Assembly (NCBI GenBank): GCA_000198515.1
Contig: FP929140.1
Span: 3,942,527-4,006,526, forward strand
DNA: 64,000 bases
DNA from: a gamma proteobacterium HdN1
GTDB lineage: Bacteria > Pseudomonadota > Gammaproteobacteria > Pseudomonadales > Ketobacteraceae
Direction: 5' to 3'
Part shown: in pieces, positions 53,808-63,520 of the stretch
How positions within the stretch are numbered: the stretch's first letter is position 1
How the letters are laid out: each line of letters opens with the position of its first letter
Notes under the pieces: generated by a model
Told to the model about the DNA's origin: nothing
What the model saw: the letters and a program-made list of their open reading frames with translations, nothing else
Database searches by the model: none
Made by a program: the position numbers and the translations under genes

Positions 53808-55574
53808 ATGCGCAGCCATTACTGTGGCCACTTGAACAGCACTCATATTGATCAACAAGTCACCCTGTGCGGGTGGGTTCACCGGCGGCGTGATCATGGC
53901 GGTGTCATCTTTTTTGACCTACGCGACCGTGAAGGTGTTGCTCAGGTCGTCTTCGATCCCGATACGGTCGAGGCGTTTGCTACGGCAGAACGCGTGCGCA
54001 GTGAATATGTGCTGAAAATTACGGGCCGCGTGCGCGCACGTCCAGAAGGCACCGTCAACGCAACCATGGCGACCGGTGAGATCGAAGTGCTTGGCAAGTC
54101 GATTGAGATTCTCAATACGTCCGAGACACCACCTTTCCAGCTGGACGAGTACGGCAATGTTGGAGAAGACGTACGTCTGCGCTACCGCTATCTTGATCTG
54201 CGCCGCCCTGAGATGCAGGCAAAACTGCTGTTCCGCGCCAAAGTGACCTCCACCATGCGCCGCTATTTGGATGAACATGGCTTTATTGATGTCGAAACCC
54301 CCATTCTGACGCGGGCGACGCCAGAAGGTGCGCGCGACTATCTCGTACCTAGCCGCACTTATCCGGGCAGCTTCTTCGCGCTACCGCAATCACCGCAACT
54401 GTTCAAACAGCTGCTAATGGTTGCGGGCATTGACCGCTACTACCAGATCGCCAAATGCTTCCGCGACGAAGATCTGCGCGCTGATCGCCAACCAGAATTT
54501 ACCCAGATTGATATTGAAACCTCCTTCCTGACCCAAGACGAGATCATGGGCATTGTGGAAGGCATGTTCCGCAACCTCTTTAAAGAAGTTTTGGGCGTTG
54601 AAATTCCACCGCTGCGCCGCATGCCTTTTTCCGAGGCGATGGCGCGCTTTGGTAGCGACAAGCCAGATCTGCGGATTCCCTTGGAGCTAGTCGAAATTTC
54701 AGACCTCATGACGAGCGTTGAGTCACGAATTTTTGCAGGGCCGGCGAATGACCCTAAATGCCGCATCGCCGCCTTGCGTCTGCCCGGTGGCGCCGCGCGT
54801 CTCTCCCGCAAAGACATCGACAACTACACTCAGTTTGTCGGCATTTACGGTGCGAAAGGGCTCGCCTACATCAAGGTTAACGACCTCACTCAGGGCCGTG
54901 AAGGTTTGCAGTCACCGATTCTCAAATTCCTGCCGGATGATGTCGTTGAAGGCATTATGAAGCGCGTTCACGCAGCGGATGGCGATCTCGTATTTTTTGG
55001 CGCAGACAAAGCCAAAATCGTCAGCGATGCGCTAGGCGCGTTGCGCGTCAAACTCGGCCACGACTTAGGTCTAGTGCAAGGCGAGTGGGAAGCACTCTGG
55101 GTGGTGGATTTCCCAATGTTCGAAGAAACCGATACCGGCGGCTGGACAGCGCTGCATCATCCCTTCACCTCGCCATCCTGCAGCCCAGAATCCATGCTGG
55201 AAAACCCCGGTGCTGCCTTGTCACGGGCTTACGATCTCGTCCTAAACGGAGTCGAACTGGGCGGGGGGTCCATCCGTATTCACCAGCAAGACATGCAGAA
55301 GGCCGTGTTTAATCTGCTCGGGATTAGCACTGAAGACGCGCAAGAAAAATTCGGCTTCCTTTTGGACGCACTCAAATTCGGTGCGCCCCCACACGGCGGC
55401 CTTGCCTTTGGGCTCGATCGCTTAGTGATGCTAATGACGGGTTCGCCCACGATTCGCGACGTGATCGCCTTCCCGAAAACCCAGACTGCCGCCTGCGTAA
55501 TGACTCAGGCACCTGCACCGGTAGACGCGAAGCAGCTGCGTGAAGTCGGGATTCGCCTACGCGAAAAAAACTGA
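53808..55574 (+). CDS. aspS: Aspartate--tRNA ligase
   Basis: Charges tRNA(Asp). The 588 residues include an OB-fold anticodon domain ([22 protein letters not shown]), the class II core with motif 2 ([19 protein letters not shown]), the bacterial GAD insertion domain (about 290-420) and motif 3 ([22 protein letters not shown]). ATG 53808 gives the family N-terminus ([10 protein letters not shown]) with AGGA eight bases upstream; the frame opens at 53718. The stop lies in the first unit of a tandem repeat. Confidence 0.97.
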   Translation: MRSHYCGHLNSTHIDQQVTLCGWVHRRRDHGGVIFFDLRDREGVAQVVFDPDTVEAFATAERVRSEYVLKITGRVRARPEGTVNATMATGEIEVLGKSIEILNTSETPPFQLDEYGNVGEDVRLRYRYLDLRRPEMQAKLLFRAKVTSTMRRYLDEHGFIDVETPILTRATPEGARDYLVPSRTYPGSFFALPQSPQLFKQLLMVAGIDRYYQIAKCFRDEDLRADRQPEFTQIDIETSFLTQDEIMGIVEGMFRNLFKEVLGVEIPPLRRMPFSEAMARFGSDKPDLRIPLELVEISDLMTSVESRIFAGPANDPKCRIAALRLPGGAARLSRKDIDNYTQFVGIYGAKGLAYIKVNDLTQGREGLQSPILKFLPDDVVEGIMKRVHAADGDLVFFGADKAKIVSDALGALRVKLGHDLGLVQGEWEALWVVDFPMFEETDTGGWTALHHPFTSPSCSPESMLENPGAALSRAYDLVLNGVELGGGSIRIHQQDMQKAVFNLLGISTEDAQEKFGFLLDALKFGAPPHGGLAFGLDRLVMLMTGSPTIRDVIAFPKTQTAACVMTQAPAPVDAKQLREVGIRLREKN

Positions 55575-55622
55575 GCCGGTCATAAAACGGAGCCGGTCAT
55601 AAAAAGCTGAGCGGATCATTTT
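55573..55622 (+). repeat. Tandem repeat across the aspS stop
   Basis: GAGCCGGTCATAAAA at 55573 and 55590 (17-base period), then a decayed third copy (GAGCGGATCATT at 55609). The TGA stop (55572-55574) is at the edge of the first unit; TGA also stands at the head of the third. Confidence 0.85.
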
Positions 55623-55715
55623 GGTCTTACAGGAATTGCGCCGCGGCAGAATAGTCGCGGCGTTATTAAAAAATGCGCAGCTTTCCAGCTTACACGCTGT
55701 AGTTGCCGGAAAACG

Positions 55716-55743
55716 CCTGCTACTATATACCTGCTACTATATA
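55716..55743 (+). repeat. Perfect 14-bp tandem duplication upstream of ruvC
   Basis: CCTGCTACTATATA twice in a row, 56 bases before ruvC. The TACTATATAC part resembles a -10 element, so the duplication may have doubled a promoter core; no -35 was identified. Confidence 0.85.
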
Positions 55744-55799
55744 CAGGGTTAAGCCGCCTCGCGCTTTCAGCATTTTTTGGCCAATGCAGACTATTTTCA

Positions 55800-56339
55800 A
55801 TGACTCTCATCCTTGGCGTTGATCCTGGCTCCCGAGTCACGGGTTATGGCGTTATAAAAAAAGAAGGCAACCAGATCCGGTTTGTTGACTGCGGCTGTAT
55901 TTATACGAACGAAAAAGAAGCAATCCCTGTACGCCTGCAACAAATCTATCAAGGCATCGTTGCCGTAATCCGAGAGTACCGCCCAGAACAAGCGAGCATC
56001 GAACAGGTCTTTATGGCGAATAACGCCGATTCTGCGCTAAAGCTCGGCCAGGCGCGCGGCTCTGCCGTGGTCGCCTGCATGAACGAAAGCGTTGAAGTGC
56101 ATGAATACTCAGCCCGCCAAGCAAAACTCGCAGTAGTCGGGACGGGGGCGGCAGAAAAAGCGCAAGTTCAGCACATGATCAAGCGAATCCTCAACCTACC
56201 CGAAGAACCCTCTACGGATGCAGCGGATGCACTGGGATTGGCGATTTGTCACGCCAACACCTACAGCACATTATCCCGCGTAATGAACACCAGAACAGTG
56301 CGCCGAGGGCGTGCGCAGCGTTGGCAGGAGGTGCCATGA
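55800..56339 (+). CDS. ruvC: Holliday junction resolvase RuvC
   Basis: Cuts Holliday junctions. 179 residues with catalytic Asp8 in GVDPGSR, Glu in ASIEQVFMANNADSALKLGQ, and the C-terminal Asp pair in STDAADALGLAICH. First of the ruvCAB operon; the stop overlaps ruvA. Confidence 0.97.
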   Translation: MTLILGVDPGSRVTGYGVIKKEGNQIRFVDCGCIYTNEKEAIPVRLQQIYQGIVAVIREYRPEQASIEQVFMANNADSALKLGQARGSAVVACMNESVEVHEYSARQAKLAVVGTGAAEKAQVQHMIKRILNLPEEPSTDAADALGLAICHANTYSTLSRVMNTRTVRRGRAQRWQEVP

Positions 56340-56962
56340 TTACCCACCTAAGCGGAACATTACGACACAAACAAGCCCCACAGTTGGTCATCGACGTCAG
56401 CGGTGTCGGCTACGAGTTGGATGCCCCGATGACCACGTTTTACAGGCTCCCGTCCCTTGGGGAGCGGGTGGAGCTGCTCACGCACCTTGTCGTTCGAGAA
56501 GATGCCCACGTTCTGTTCGGCTTTGCGACGCAAGAGGAACGCAGCTTATTCCGAGCGTTGATTAAAGTCACCGGCATTGGCCCGAAAGTGGCCCTTGCAA
56601 TCTTGTCGGGAATTGAAGTCCCGCAGTTCGTCCGTTGTATCAATTGTCACGACGTGAGCGCACTGATTCGTATTCCGGGGGTTGGAAAAAAGACTGCCGA
56701 GCGCCTGATCGTTGAAATGCAAGATCGCCTGCCGCGCACGTTGGAAACTAGCTTGACTGCACTGCAAGAGGAATCCTTGTTAGGTGAAAATACTCGTCCT
56801 CAACAGGCGCATCGTCCGCTGGATGAGGCGGAAGCCGCGCTGATCGCATTGGGTTATAAACCTCAGGAAGCCGCACGTTGTTTAAATGCGCTGAATACAG
56901 AAGGGCTCTCTAGCGAGCAACTGATACGCCAAGCTCTTAAAAACATGGTTCGAGCGGGCTAA
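56336..56962 (+). CDS. ruvA: Holliday junction branch migration protein RuvA
   Basis: 208-residue tetrameric junction-binding subunit. An N-terminal OB fold ([15 protein letters not shown]), helix-hairpin-helix motifs ([14 protein letters not shown] and [19 protein letters not shown]) and a C-terminal RuvB-binding domain ([16 protein letters not shown]). ATG 56336 overlaps the ruvC stop and has AGGAGGT six bases upstream, so the open frame from 56246 is not used. Confidence 0.97.
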   Translation: MITHLSGTLRHKQAPQLVIDVSGVGYELDAPMTTFYRLPSLGERVELLTHLVVREDAHVLFGFATQEERSLFRALIKVTGIGPKVALAILSGIEVPQFVRCINCHDVSALIRIPGVGKKTAERLIVEMQDRLPRTLETSLTALQEESLLGENTRPQQAHRPLDEAEAALIALGYKPQEAARCLNALNTEGLSSEQLIRQALKNMVRAG

Positions 56963-56967
56963 ACACG

Positions 56968-57987
56968 ATGGAACGATTGATTTCCCCGCACGATAAAAAG
57001 GAAGACGGGCAAGACCGCGCAATTCGACCGACTCGACTCGCCGACTACACGGGGCAGGTGAGTGTCCGCGAACAAATGGAAATTTTCATTGCAGCTGCCC
57101 GTGGCCGCCAAGAAGCACTCGACCACACCCTTATTTTCGGCCCGCCGGGTCTTGGTAAAACCACACTAGCGAACATTATCGCCAATGAAATGGGCAGCAG
57201 CCTGAAAAGCACCTCTGGGCCTGTGCTGGAACGGGCAGGCGATCTTGCCGCACTTCTTACCAATCTGGAGCGTGGCGACGTACTCTTTATTGACGAAATT
57301 CACCGCTTAAGTCCAGTAGTTGAAGAAATTCTTTATCCAGCGATGGAAGATTACCAGTTGGATATTATGATTGGTGAAGGCCCCGCAGCGCGTTCGATCA
57401 AAATTGATCTACCCCCTTTTACGCTGGTAGGTGCGACCACGCGTGCTGGGCTATTAACCTCACCGTTGCGGGATCGTTTTGGTATCGTGCAGCGGCTGGA
57501 ATTTTACAACGTAGAAGAACTCACGAGCATCGTCTCTCGTGCTGCCGGTATTTTGGGGGTGCCGATCCATTCTGGTGGCGCGATAGAAATTGCGCGTCGC
57601 AGCCGAGGTACTCCGCGCATTGCAAACCGGCTGTTGCGACGCGTTCGTGATTATTGTCAGGTAAAAGGTGATGGCACAATCTCGCAACAACAATCGGCGC
57701 GCGCCTTAGATCTGTTAAAAGTAGATGCGTTTGGATTTGATACGATGGATCGCCGTCTGTTGCTTGCCATTATCGAAAAATTCGACGGCGGCCCCGTGGG
57801 AATTGATAGTTTAGGTGCGGCCATTAGCGAAGAATCGGGAACCTTGGAAGACGTCGTGGAGCCTTATTTGATACAGCAGGGATTTCTTTTGCGAACAGCG
57901 CGAGGCCGAATCGCAACGAGGCAGGCATACCTCCATTTTGGTTTGCCAGCGCCTCGACGTGATGAAAATTCCGGAGTGGGTGATTGA
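56968..57987 (+). CDS. ruvB: Holliday junction branch migration helicase RuvB
   Basis: 339-residue AAA+ motor: Walker [15 protein letters not shown], Walker [13 protein letters not shown], sensor 1 VGATTRAG, arginine finger region [14 protein letters not shown], and the winged-helix C-terminus ending [16 protein letters not shown]. Begins five bases after ruvA. Confidence 0.98.
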   Translation: MERLISPHDKKEDGQDRAIRPTRLADYTGQVSVREQMEIFIAAARGRQEALDHTLIFGPPGLGKTTLANIIANEMGSSLKSTSGPVLERAGDLAALLTNLERGDVLFIDEIHRLSPVVEEILYPAMEDYQLDIMIGEGPAARSIKIDLPPFTLVGATTRAGLLTSPLRDRFGIVQRLEFYNVEELTSIVSRAAGILGVPIHSGGAIEIARRSRGTPRIANRLLRRVRDYCQVKGDGTISQQQSARALDLLKVDAFGFDTMDRRLLLAIIEKFDGGPVGIDSLGAAISEESGTLEDVVEPYLIQQGFLLRTARGRIATRQAYLHFGLPAPRRDENSGVGD

Positions 57988-58039
57988 TCAGCGGTGCTTC
58001 AACATTGGTAGGTGACTCTTTAACGCGGCGGAGTGATGT

Positions 58040-58471
58040 ATGGGTGAGCTAACGACCAAAAGCCAATTTTCCGGTATCCAAGTTCGCGTGTACCTAGAGG
58101 ATACAGATGCAGGAGGGATCGTGTACTACGTGAACTACTTACGCTTTATGGAGCGAGCACGTACCGAGCTGCTACGCCACTTGGGTTTTGACTTCGTTCG
58201 TCTTGATGCAGAAGGCTTCAAATTCGTAGTACACAAAGCGCAAGTCGAGTATCATAGCCCCGCACTCATGGACGACGAACTTTTTGTCACTGCCGAGCTA
58301 GAAAAGCTCGCCAAAACCTACGTAGTTTTCCAGCAAAATGTGTATCGCCAGCAGCAATTGCTTTGTTCTGCCCGAATTCAGGTGGCCTGTATTACAGTTT
58401 CAGGTCTGAAACCTGCCGCCATGCCACCCATGGTTCGAGAGCGCTTTTCCAGACTAGCGCAGCCAGATTGA
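58040..58471 (+). CDS. ybgC: Acyl-CoA thioesterase YbgC (Tol-Pal associated)
   Basis: 143-residue hotdog-fold thioesterase with the catalytic Asp in YLEDTDAGGIVYYVNYLRFMER split over the active loop. It is the usual first gene of the tol-pal operon and hydrolyses short- or acyl-carrier-linked thioesters in the cytoplasm. ATG 58040 follows ruvB by 52 bases. Confidence 0.93.
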   Translation: MGELTTKSQFSGIQVRVYLEDTDAGGIVYYVNYLRFMERARTELLRHLGFDFVRLDAEGFKFVVHKAQVEYHSPALMDDELFVTAELEKLAKTYVVFQQNVYRQQQLLCSARIQVACITVSGLKPAAMPPMVRERFSRLAQPD

Positions 58472-58530
58472 CCCTATCCCATTCGTTTCTTATCTCCATC
58501 ACTCCACCCGCTCATTGGAGGCCGGACCTA

Positions 58531-59217
58531 GTGCAACACTCGATGTCATTTACCAGCCTGGTTCTTAACGCAACTTGGGTTGTACAGCTTGTTATGCTCG
58601 TATTGCTCGGGCTGTCCATCTCGTCTTGGTACATTATCTGGCAGCGGCGCAGTTTGCTTGGCGAATCGCGGCGTGCAGCAGAGAACTTCGAAGAGCGTTT
58701 TTGGTCGGGAATTGATTTGAGCCGTTTGTTTGTGCAGGTCAACAACGAACCGGATCACTACAGCGGCCACGAGGCGATTTTTCGTGCTGGCTTCAAAGAA
58801 TTTGCGCGGCTTCGCAAGGTGGGAAATGCCGAGCCCGATTCGATTATGGCGGGAGCCGAGCGTGCAATGAAAGTAGCGCTGCTGAAAGAGCAGGAACGCT
58901 TAGAGGCCAATCTATCGTTTCTCGCAACAGTCGGTTCCGTTAGCCCCTATATTGGATTGTTCGGTACCGTGTGGGGCATCATGCACGCCTTTATTAACCT
59001 CGCAAACCAGAATCAGGCGACCCTCTCTGCAGTGGCTCCCGGTATTGCCGAGGCCCTGATCGCAACGGCGATTGGCCTTGTGGCCGCAATTCCTGCAGTT
59101 GTGGCATTCAACCGCTACACCTCATTGTGTGAACGTTTGCTGCACAATTACGAAACCTTTGCCGACGAGTTCTCTGGCATTTTGCATCGCAAAGCCCACT
59201 CCAAAGAAGCCGATTGA
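58531..59217 (+). CDS. tolQ: Tol-Pal system inner-membrane protein TolQ
   Basis: 228 residues, a proton-channel subunit of the TolQR motor. Three membrane helices: about 22-42, and the pair around YIGLFGTVWGIMHAFI and ALIATAIGLVAAIPAVVAFN. GTG 58531 has GGAGG nine bases upstream and gives the family length; the ATG at 58543 lacks a ribosome site, and the frame open from 58363 overlaps ybgC. Works with TolR and TolA in outer-membrane constriction at division. Confidence 0.96.
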   Translation: MQHSMSFTSLVLNATWVVQLVMLVLLGLSISSWYIIWQRRSLLGESRRAAENFEERFWSGIDLSRLFVQVNNEPDHYSGHEAIFRAGFKEFARLRKVGNAEPDSIMAGAERAMKVALLKEQERLEANLSFLATVGSVSPYIGLFGTVWGIMHAFINLANQNQATLSAVAPGIAEALIATAIGLVAAIPAVVAFNRYTSLCERLLHNYETFADEFSGILHRKAHSKEAD

Positions 59218-59281
59218 TCAGCCCAATGAAATCAAACCGTCCAACCCAAAGGCGATGCGCAATGGCGATAGGTAGCGTGGA

Positions 59282-59731
59282 ATGGTAAGTGGCAGAAAAA
59301 ACAGCGGCCGAAAGCTGGTGTCCGACATCAACGTAGTGCCCTATATCGACGTAATGCTCGTATTGCTAGTCGTGTTTATGGTGACCGCTCCGATGATGAC
59401 GCAGGGGGTAAAAGTAGATCTGCCCGATGCAAATGCGCAACCGTTAAAAGTTGAGGATGAGCAAGAGCTGCTGATCGTCTCGGTAGACGAGGGCGGCCGC
59501 TATTTTCTCAACGTCGGAGAAAATACCAAAGCGCCGAAAACACTTGAGCAGATCACCGACATCGTTAGCAAGATCCGCAAGGCAAAACCCAAGAGTCAGG
59601 TTTTTGTAGAAGGCGATGATCAGACCCGCTACGGGTTTGTTGTAAGCGTCATGGCTTCACTACAGCGCGCGGGTGTCGGCGATATTGGCCTTGTCACGGA
59701 ATCACCCGGGCCGGAGACCAAAAAGAAGTGA
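59282..59731 (+). CDS. tolR: Tol-Pal system protein TolR
   Basis: 149 residues with one membrane helix carrying the essential Asp (VVPYIDVMLVLLVVFMVTAP) and a periplasmic ExbD-like domain. The last codons overlap tolA by four bases. Confidence 0.96.
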   Translation: MVSGRKNSGRKLVSDINVVPYIDVMLVLLVVFMVTAPMMTQGVKVDLPDANAQPLKVEDEQELLIVSVDEGGRYFLNVGENTKAPKTLEQITDIVSKIRKAKPKSQVFVEGDDQTRYGFVVSVMASLQRAGVGDIGLVTESPGPETKKK

Positions 59732-60540
59732 GTTCTAACGAATCACTCGATTACCGCGCGCTAGCGAAATCGGTCGCCGTCCACCTCTTGGTGCTTGGCA
59801 TTAGCCTTGCGTCATGGAAGTGGACGGAAGATCGCGTGATACAGGTCCCGGGGCACGTAAAAGCAGTGGTTGTAACACGCGGCGAGCTGGCTGAAAAAGC
59901 TGCCGAAAAGCCCCGCCCGCTACCTAAAAAACCTGTGGCAGAGCCTAAAAAGCCTGAACCGAAAAAAGCCGAGCCGCCGAAGCCTGCGCCACCCAAACCG
60001 AAGCCCGAACCACCTAAACCGACGCCGCCGAAGCCTGCTCCAACTCCTAAGCCGGTTCCCAAAAAGGCGGAAGTGAAAAAGCCCGAGCCGAAAAAAGTCG
60101 AGCCCGTGAAGCCCGCACCCAAAAAACCGGAACCTCGAAAGCCTGCGCCTTCGCACGACTACTCGGATTTAATTGATGAGGAGTTGGACGTATTGGCGAA
60201 ACCTTCAAAAAAGCCCGTTCAATCCGCATCAAGTGCGAGTACGTCGCCTGTGGTGGATAAATATATGGCAGGTATTCGCTCGGATATTGAGCGCCGGTGG
60301 AGTCGCCCTCCCTTGGCGCGCAATGGCATGCAGGTTACCTTGCGGCTGTTTTTGATTCCGGGCGGTGAGCTTAGCGATGTGCAGGTTGTGCAGTCGAGCG
60401 GCAATATTGCGTTCGATCGCAGTGCGCTGGCGGCCGTTCAAAAGGCGGGGCGTTTTGTGGTGCCGTCCGACCCCGCGGAATTTGATCGGAATTTTCGCCA
60501 GTTTACAGTGCTTTTCAATCCAGACGACTTAACGTATTAA
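59728..60540 (+). CDS. tolA: Tol-Pal system protein TolA
   Basis: 270 residues: an inner-membrane anchor (about 10-30, with the Ser/His motif AKSVAVHLLVLGISL), a long Pro/Lys/Glu repeat region (about 60-145, mostly 'KKPEPKK' and 'PPKP' units), and a C-terminal TonB-like domain (about 170-270). The middle region is Pro/Lys-rich, not the Ala/Lys helical rod of E. coli TolA, so it is probably an extended polyproline-type spacer. Start GTG 59728 overlaps tolR. Confidence 0.93.
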   Translation: MSSNESLDYRALAKSVAVHLLVLGISLASWKWTEDRVIQVPGHVKAVVVTRGELAEKAAEKPRPLPKKPVAEPKKPEPKKAEPPKPAPPKPKPEPPKPTPPKPAPTPKPVPKKAEVKKPEPKKVEPVKPAPKKPEPRKPAPSHDYSDLIDEELDVLAKPSKKPVQSASSASTSPVVDKYMAGIRSDIERRWSRPPLARNGMQVTLRLFLIPGGELSDVQVVQSSGNIAFDRSALAAVQKAGRFVVPSDPAEFDRNFRQFTVLFNPDDLTY

Positions 60541-60663
60541 GCTCGTCAATGAGGAGCCAATTTGAGGCAAGCGCGTGAACGTTCAGGCGCTTTTTAAGAT
60601 AAGCGCATCCCGTATGGCGCCTTGTTAGAAGCTGAAACACGCAAAACTAAGAGATAAACAGAC

Positions 60664-61959
60664 ATGTTGAATCGCGCGTTTATAAAAATCGTCTTGTTTT
60701 GGGCAGCGTTCGCGCTTGCGACGTTTGCTCATGCTGAGTTGAGGATAGAAGTCAGCAAGGGTGCTGATAATGCAACTCCGATCGCGGTCGTACCCTTCGC
60801 ATGGGAGTCGGGCGGTAGGGCGAGTGATGAAATTTCTACAATTATTTCAGCGGATCTTTACCGCTCTGGCATGTTTAAGCCTTTGGCGCGCAGCGATATG
60901 CTTAGCTGGCCGACGCGCGCCGACCAAGTCTTTTTCCGTGATTGGAAAGCATTGGGTATGGAGTATCTGGTCATCGGCCGGTGGTCAAACGCGGGTGGAA
61001 AGTATACCGCGAGCTTCGAAATTTTCGATGTGCTCGCTGGTCGCACGATGAAATCCGCCACGGCTTCGGCTTCTAATCCGCGCTGGCTCGCGCACTACAC
61101 AGCAGATTTGATTTTTGAGGCACTTACCGGCATTAAGGGTGCCTTTGCAACACGCCTTTTATACGTCACCATGGAGCGGCATGGCCCGCGCAATCAGCGC
61201 TATCGCCTGTTGGTATCCGATTCTGATGGCTACAACGAAAAGGTGATTCGTGATTCCAAGGAGCCGATTCTGTCGCCTTCGTGGGCACCCAATGGCCGCC
61301 ACATTACTTATGTTGCGTTCCAGCACAGCCACCCGGGAATTTATATTCAGGATACGATGACCGGTTCTGCGCAGCGAATTACGTCTTTTCCCGGCCTGAA
61401 CGGTGCGCCGAGATTTTCACCGGACGGCCAAAAGCTCGCGCTGACCCTCTCTAAAGACGGGAATCCAGAGATTTATGTGGTGGATACGCGAACGCGCGCA
61501 CTGCAACGCGTCACCAGCCATTTTGCAATTGATACCGAGGCGAACTGGTCACCGGATGGTGGGTCACTGATTTACACGTCGGATCGCTCTGGCGGCCCAC
61601 AAATTTATCGCCAATCGCTTGCAACGGGAGCAGTTGAACGATTAACATTCGACGGCAACTATAACGCGCGAGCTTCAATGACCCCGGACGGTCGTTTCTT
61701 GGCGATGGTGCATCAAGATTCAGGTGGTTTTCAAATTGCGGTGCAGGATTTAGAACGAGGATCGTTCAACGTACTCACCGACACCCCGCTTGATGAATCT
61801 CCCAGTATCGCGCCGAATGGTACAATGGTGATTTACGCTACACTTGAACGAGGCCGAGGTGTTCTTGGGGTTGTATCCATCGACGGCCGCGTGAAGGTGA
61901 GGCTACCTTCCAGCGTAGGGGAAGTTCGTGAACCTGCCTGGTCACCATTCATGTTTTAA
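60664..61959 (+). CDS. tolB: Tol-Pal system periplasmic protein TolB
   Basis: 431 residues with a signal peptide (cut after AHA near 25), an N-terminal alpha/beta domain (about 30-165) and a six-bladed beta-propeller with the repeated SPDG motifs ([30 protein letters not shown]). Binds Pal and TolA. 123 bases separate it from tolA. Confidence 0.97.
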   Translation: MLNRAFIKIVLFWAAFALATFAHAELRIEVSKGADNATPIAVVPFAWESGGRASDEISTIISADLYRSGMFKPLARSDMLSWPTRADQVFFRDWKALGMEYLVIGRWSNAGGKYTASFEIFDVLAGRTMKSATASASNPRWLAHYTADLIFEALTGIKGAFATRLLYVTMERHGPRNQRYRLLVSDSDGYNEKVIRDSKEPILSPSWAPNGRHITYVAFQHSHPGIYIQDTMTGSAQRITSFPGLNGAPRFSPDGQKLALTLSKDGNPEIYVVDTRTRALQRVTSHFAIDTEANWSPDGGSLIYTSDRSGGPQIYRQSLATGAVERLTFDGNYNARASMTPDGRFLAMVHQDSGGFQIAVQDLERGSFNVLTDTPLDESPSIAPNGTMVIYATLERGRGVLGVVSIDGRVKVRLPSSVGEVREPAWSPFMF

Positions 61960-62034
61960 CCCGCCCGGTTTTTCCTCTTTGGTTAGGTAGGAATCACTTG
62001 GCACTACTTGCGTGTGTTTTTCAGGAGTTTTTTT

Positions 62035-62544
62035 ATGTCGATTTTTAATCGTGGTCATCTTTTTGGTTTGATCGCAGCCGTAGCGATTGCCGGCTGCTCA
62101 AGCTCAGCTGAAGACACTACTGCCGTCGATGAAGGTGCAGGCACTGCCGTTGTAGCGCCCGTTACCAGCACGACCGACACGGGTGCGTCTACTTCTAGCA
62201 TCCTTAGCCAGCGCGTTGTGTACTTTGATTTCGACAAATCTGCCGTTCGCGCAGACGCGTATGAAATTCTTCAAGCGCACGCTCAGTACTTGAGTTCGCA
62301 TGCTGGCGCGCGTATTCGCATCGAAGGTCATGCTGACGAGCGCGGCACGCGCGAGTACAACATGGCACTGGGCGAACGCCGTGCAAAAGCGGTTCAAAGC
62401 TTCCTCAACGCTAACGGCGCTGGCGCAGGCCAACTCGAAGTCGTTAGCTACGGCGAAGAAAACCCAATCGCTCTTGGTCACGACGAAGCCTCTTGGGCAC
62501 AAAACCGTCGTTCTGAACTGGTTTACACGTCCGAAGCTCCCTAA
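62035..62544 (+). CDS. pal: Peptidoglycan-associated lipoprotein Pal
   Basis: 169 residues from ATG 62035 with AGGAG upstream; the longer frame from 62008 lacks support. Lipoprotein signal with Cys21 after IAG, a Thr/Ala/Val-rich linker, and an OmpA-type peptidoglycan-binding domain (VVYFDFDKSAVRADAYEIL, EGHADERGTREYNMALGERR). Anchors the outer membrane to peptidoglycan. Confidence 0.97.
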   Translation: MSIFNRGHLFGLIAAVAIAGCSSSAEDTTAVDEGAGTAVVAPVTSTTDTGASTSSILSQRVVYFDFDKSAVRADAYEILQAHAQYLSSHAGARIRIEGHADERGTREYNMALGERRAKAVQSFLNANGAGAGQLEVVSYGEENPIALGHDEASWAQNRRSELVYTSEAP

Positions 62545-63488
62545 TGCGAACTTGCGTTATTCATAACGCAGCCGCATTAGCGCTTGCAGCAATGGTCGGT
62601 TTTGCGCCGGCCATTGCGGCACCGGTAGTCGAGCAGCGTTCCGCCGTTTCCGACAATGCAACGATGCTTGATTCCACCGATTATGGGCCAAGCTCTTATT
62701 CCTCCACGCCTGCTAGCGGCGGCTCTATCTATGGGCCAACATCCGGTAGCCAGCCAGCTCCCACCACACCGCCACGTTATACGCAGCCACGATCTTCATC
62801 GGGTGCTGCAACGGCGCCGGCCAGTGGACAGTGGGAAATCTATCGCCAGCTTCAGCAGTTACAAGACGAAGTCCAACAGCTTCGTGGAATGGTTGAGCGG
62901 CAGAATTTCGAAATTGAGCAGATTCGTAAGCAACAGCGCGATACCTACCGTGACTTGGATATGCGTATTAACCAAGGCTCCGGTTCTGCAGCGGGTGGAA
63001 CGACAGGTGAACCTGCGGCGAACGCCGGCCTTTCAGATTCCGCTAAGCCGGTAGCGAATGGTGCGGGCTCTGTCATTGGTAGCGCGAATGGGCAGCTGAA
63101 TCCTGCAACTGAAGAGGAAAAACGCGCCTATACGCTTGCGCTGGATAACGTTAAATCCAAGCAATACCAAAAGGCGATTTCACAACTCGAATCCTTGCTT
63201 ACAACCGCGCCAAACAGCCAGATTGTGCCTAACGCGCACTATTGGCTGGGTGAATTGTATATGGTGGCACAGCCAACCGATTTGGATCGGGCGAAAGCGC
63301 ATTTTCAGGAATTACTGAAGTACTACGCCGATAATCCTAAAGTCCCAGATGCATTATTCAAGCTGGGCAAGCTGAGCGCGTTACGAGGCGAGAATGATCG
63401 CGCAAAGCTCTATTTTAACCGAGTGATCAAGGAATTTCCCGACACTCAGGCCGCGACGCTCGCAAAAGACTACCTTCGGCGGCCGTAG
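62544..63488 (+). CDS. cpoB: Cell division coordinator CpoB (YbgF)
   Basis: 314 residues: a signal peptide (cut after AIA near 27), a Ser/Pro/Gly-rich segment, a coiled coil (LQQLQDEVQQLRGMVERQNF, about 97-116 and beyond), a Gly/Ser linker, and a C-terminal TPR domain (about 190-310). CpoB links the Tol machine to peptidoglycan synthesis at division. Start overlaps the pal stop by one base. Confidence 0.94.
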   Translation: MRTCVIHNAAALALAAMVGFAPAIAAPVVEQRSAVSDNATMLDSTDYGPSSYSSTPASGGSIYGPTSGSQPAPTTPPRYTQPRSSSGAATAPASGQWEIYRQLQQLQDEVQQLRGMVERQNFEIEQIRKQQRDTYRDLDMRINQGSGSAAGGTTGEPAANAGLSDSAKPVANGAGSVIGSANGQLNPATEEEKRAYTLALDNVKSKQYQKAISQLESLLTTAPNSQIVPNAHYWLGELYMVAQPTDLDRAKAHFQELLKYYADNPKVPDALFKLGKLSALRGENDRAKLYFNRVIKEFPDTQAATLAKDYLRRP

Positions 63489-63520
63489 CACACTTCGCCG
63501 CGAAGGGATTGCCTCCAACT

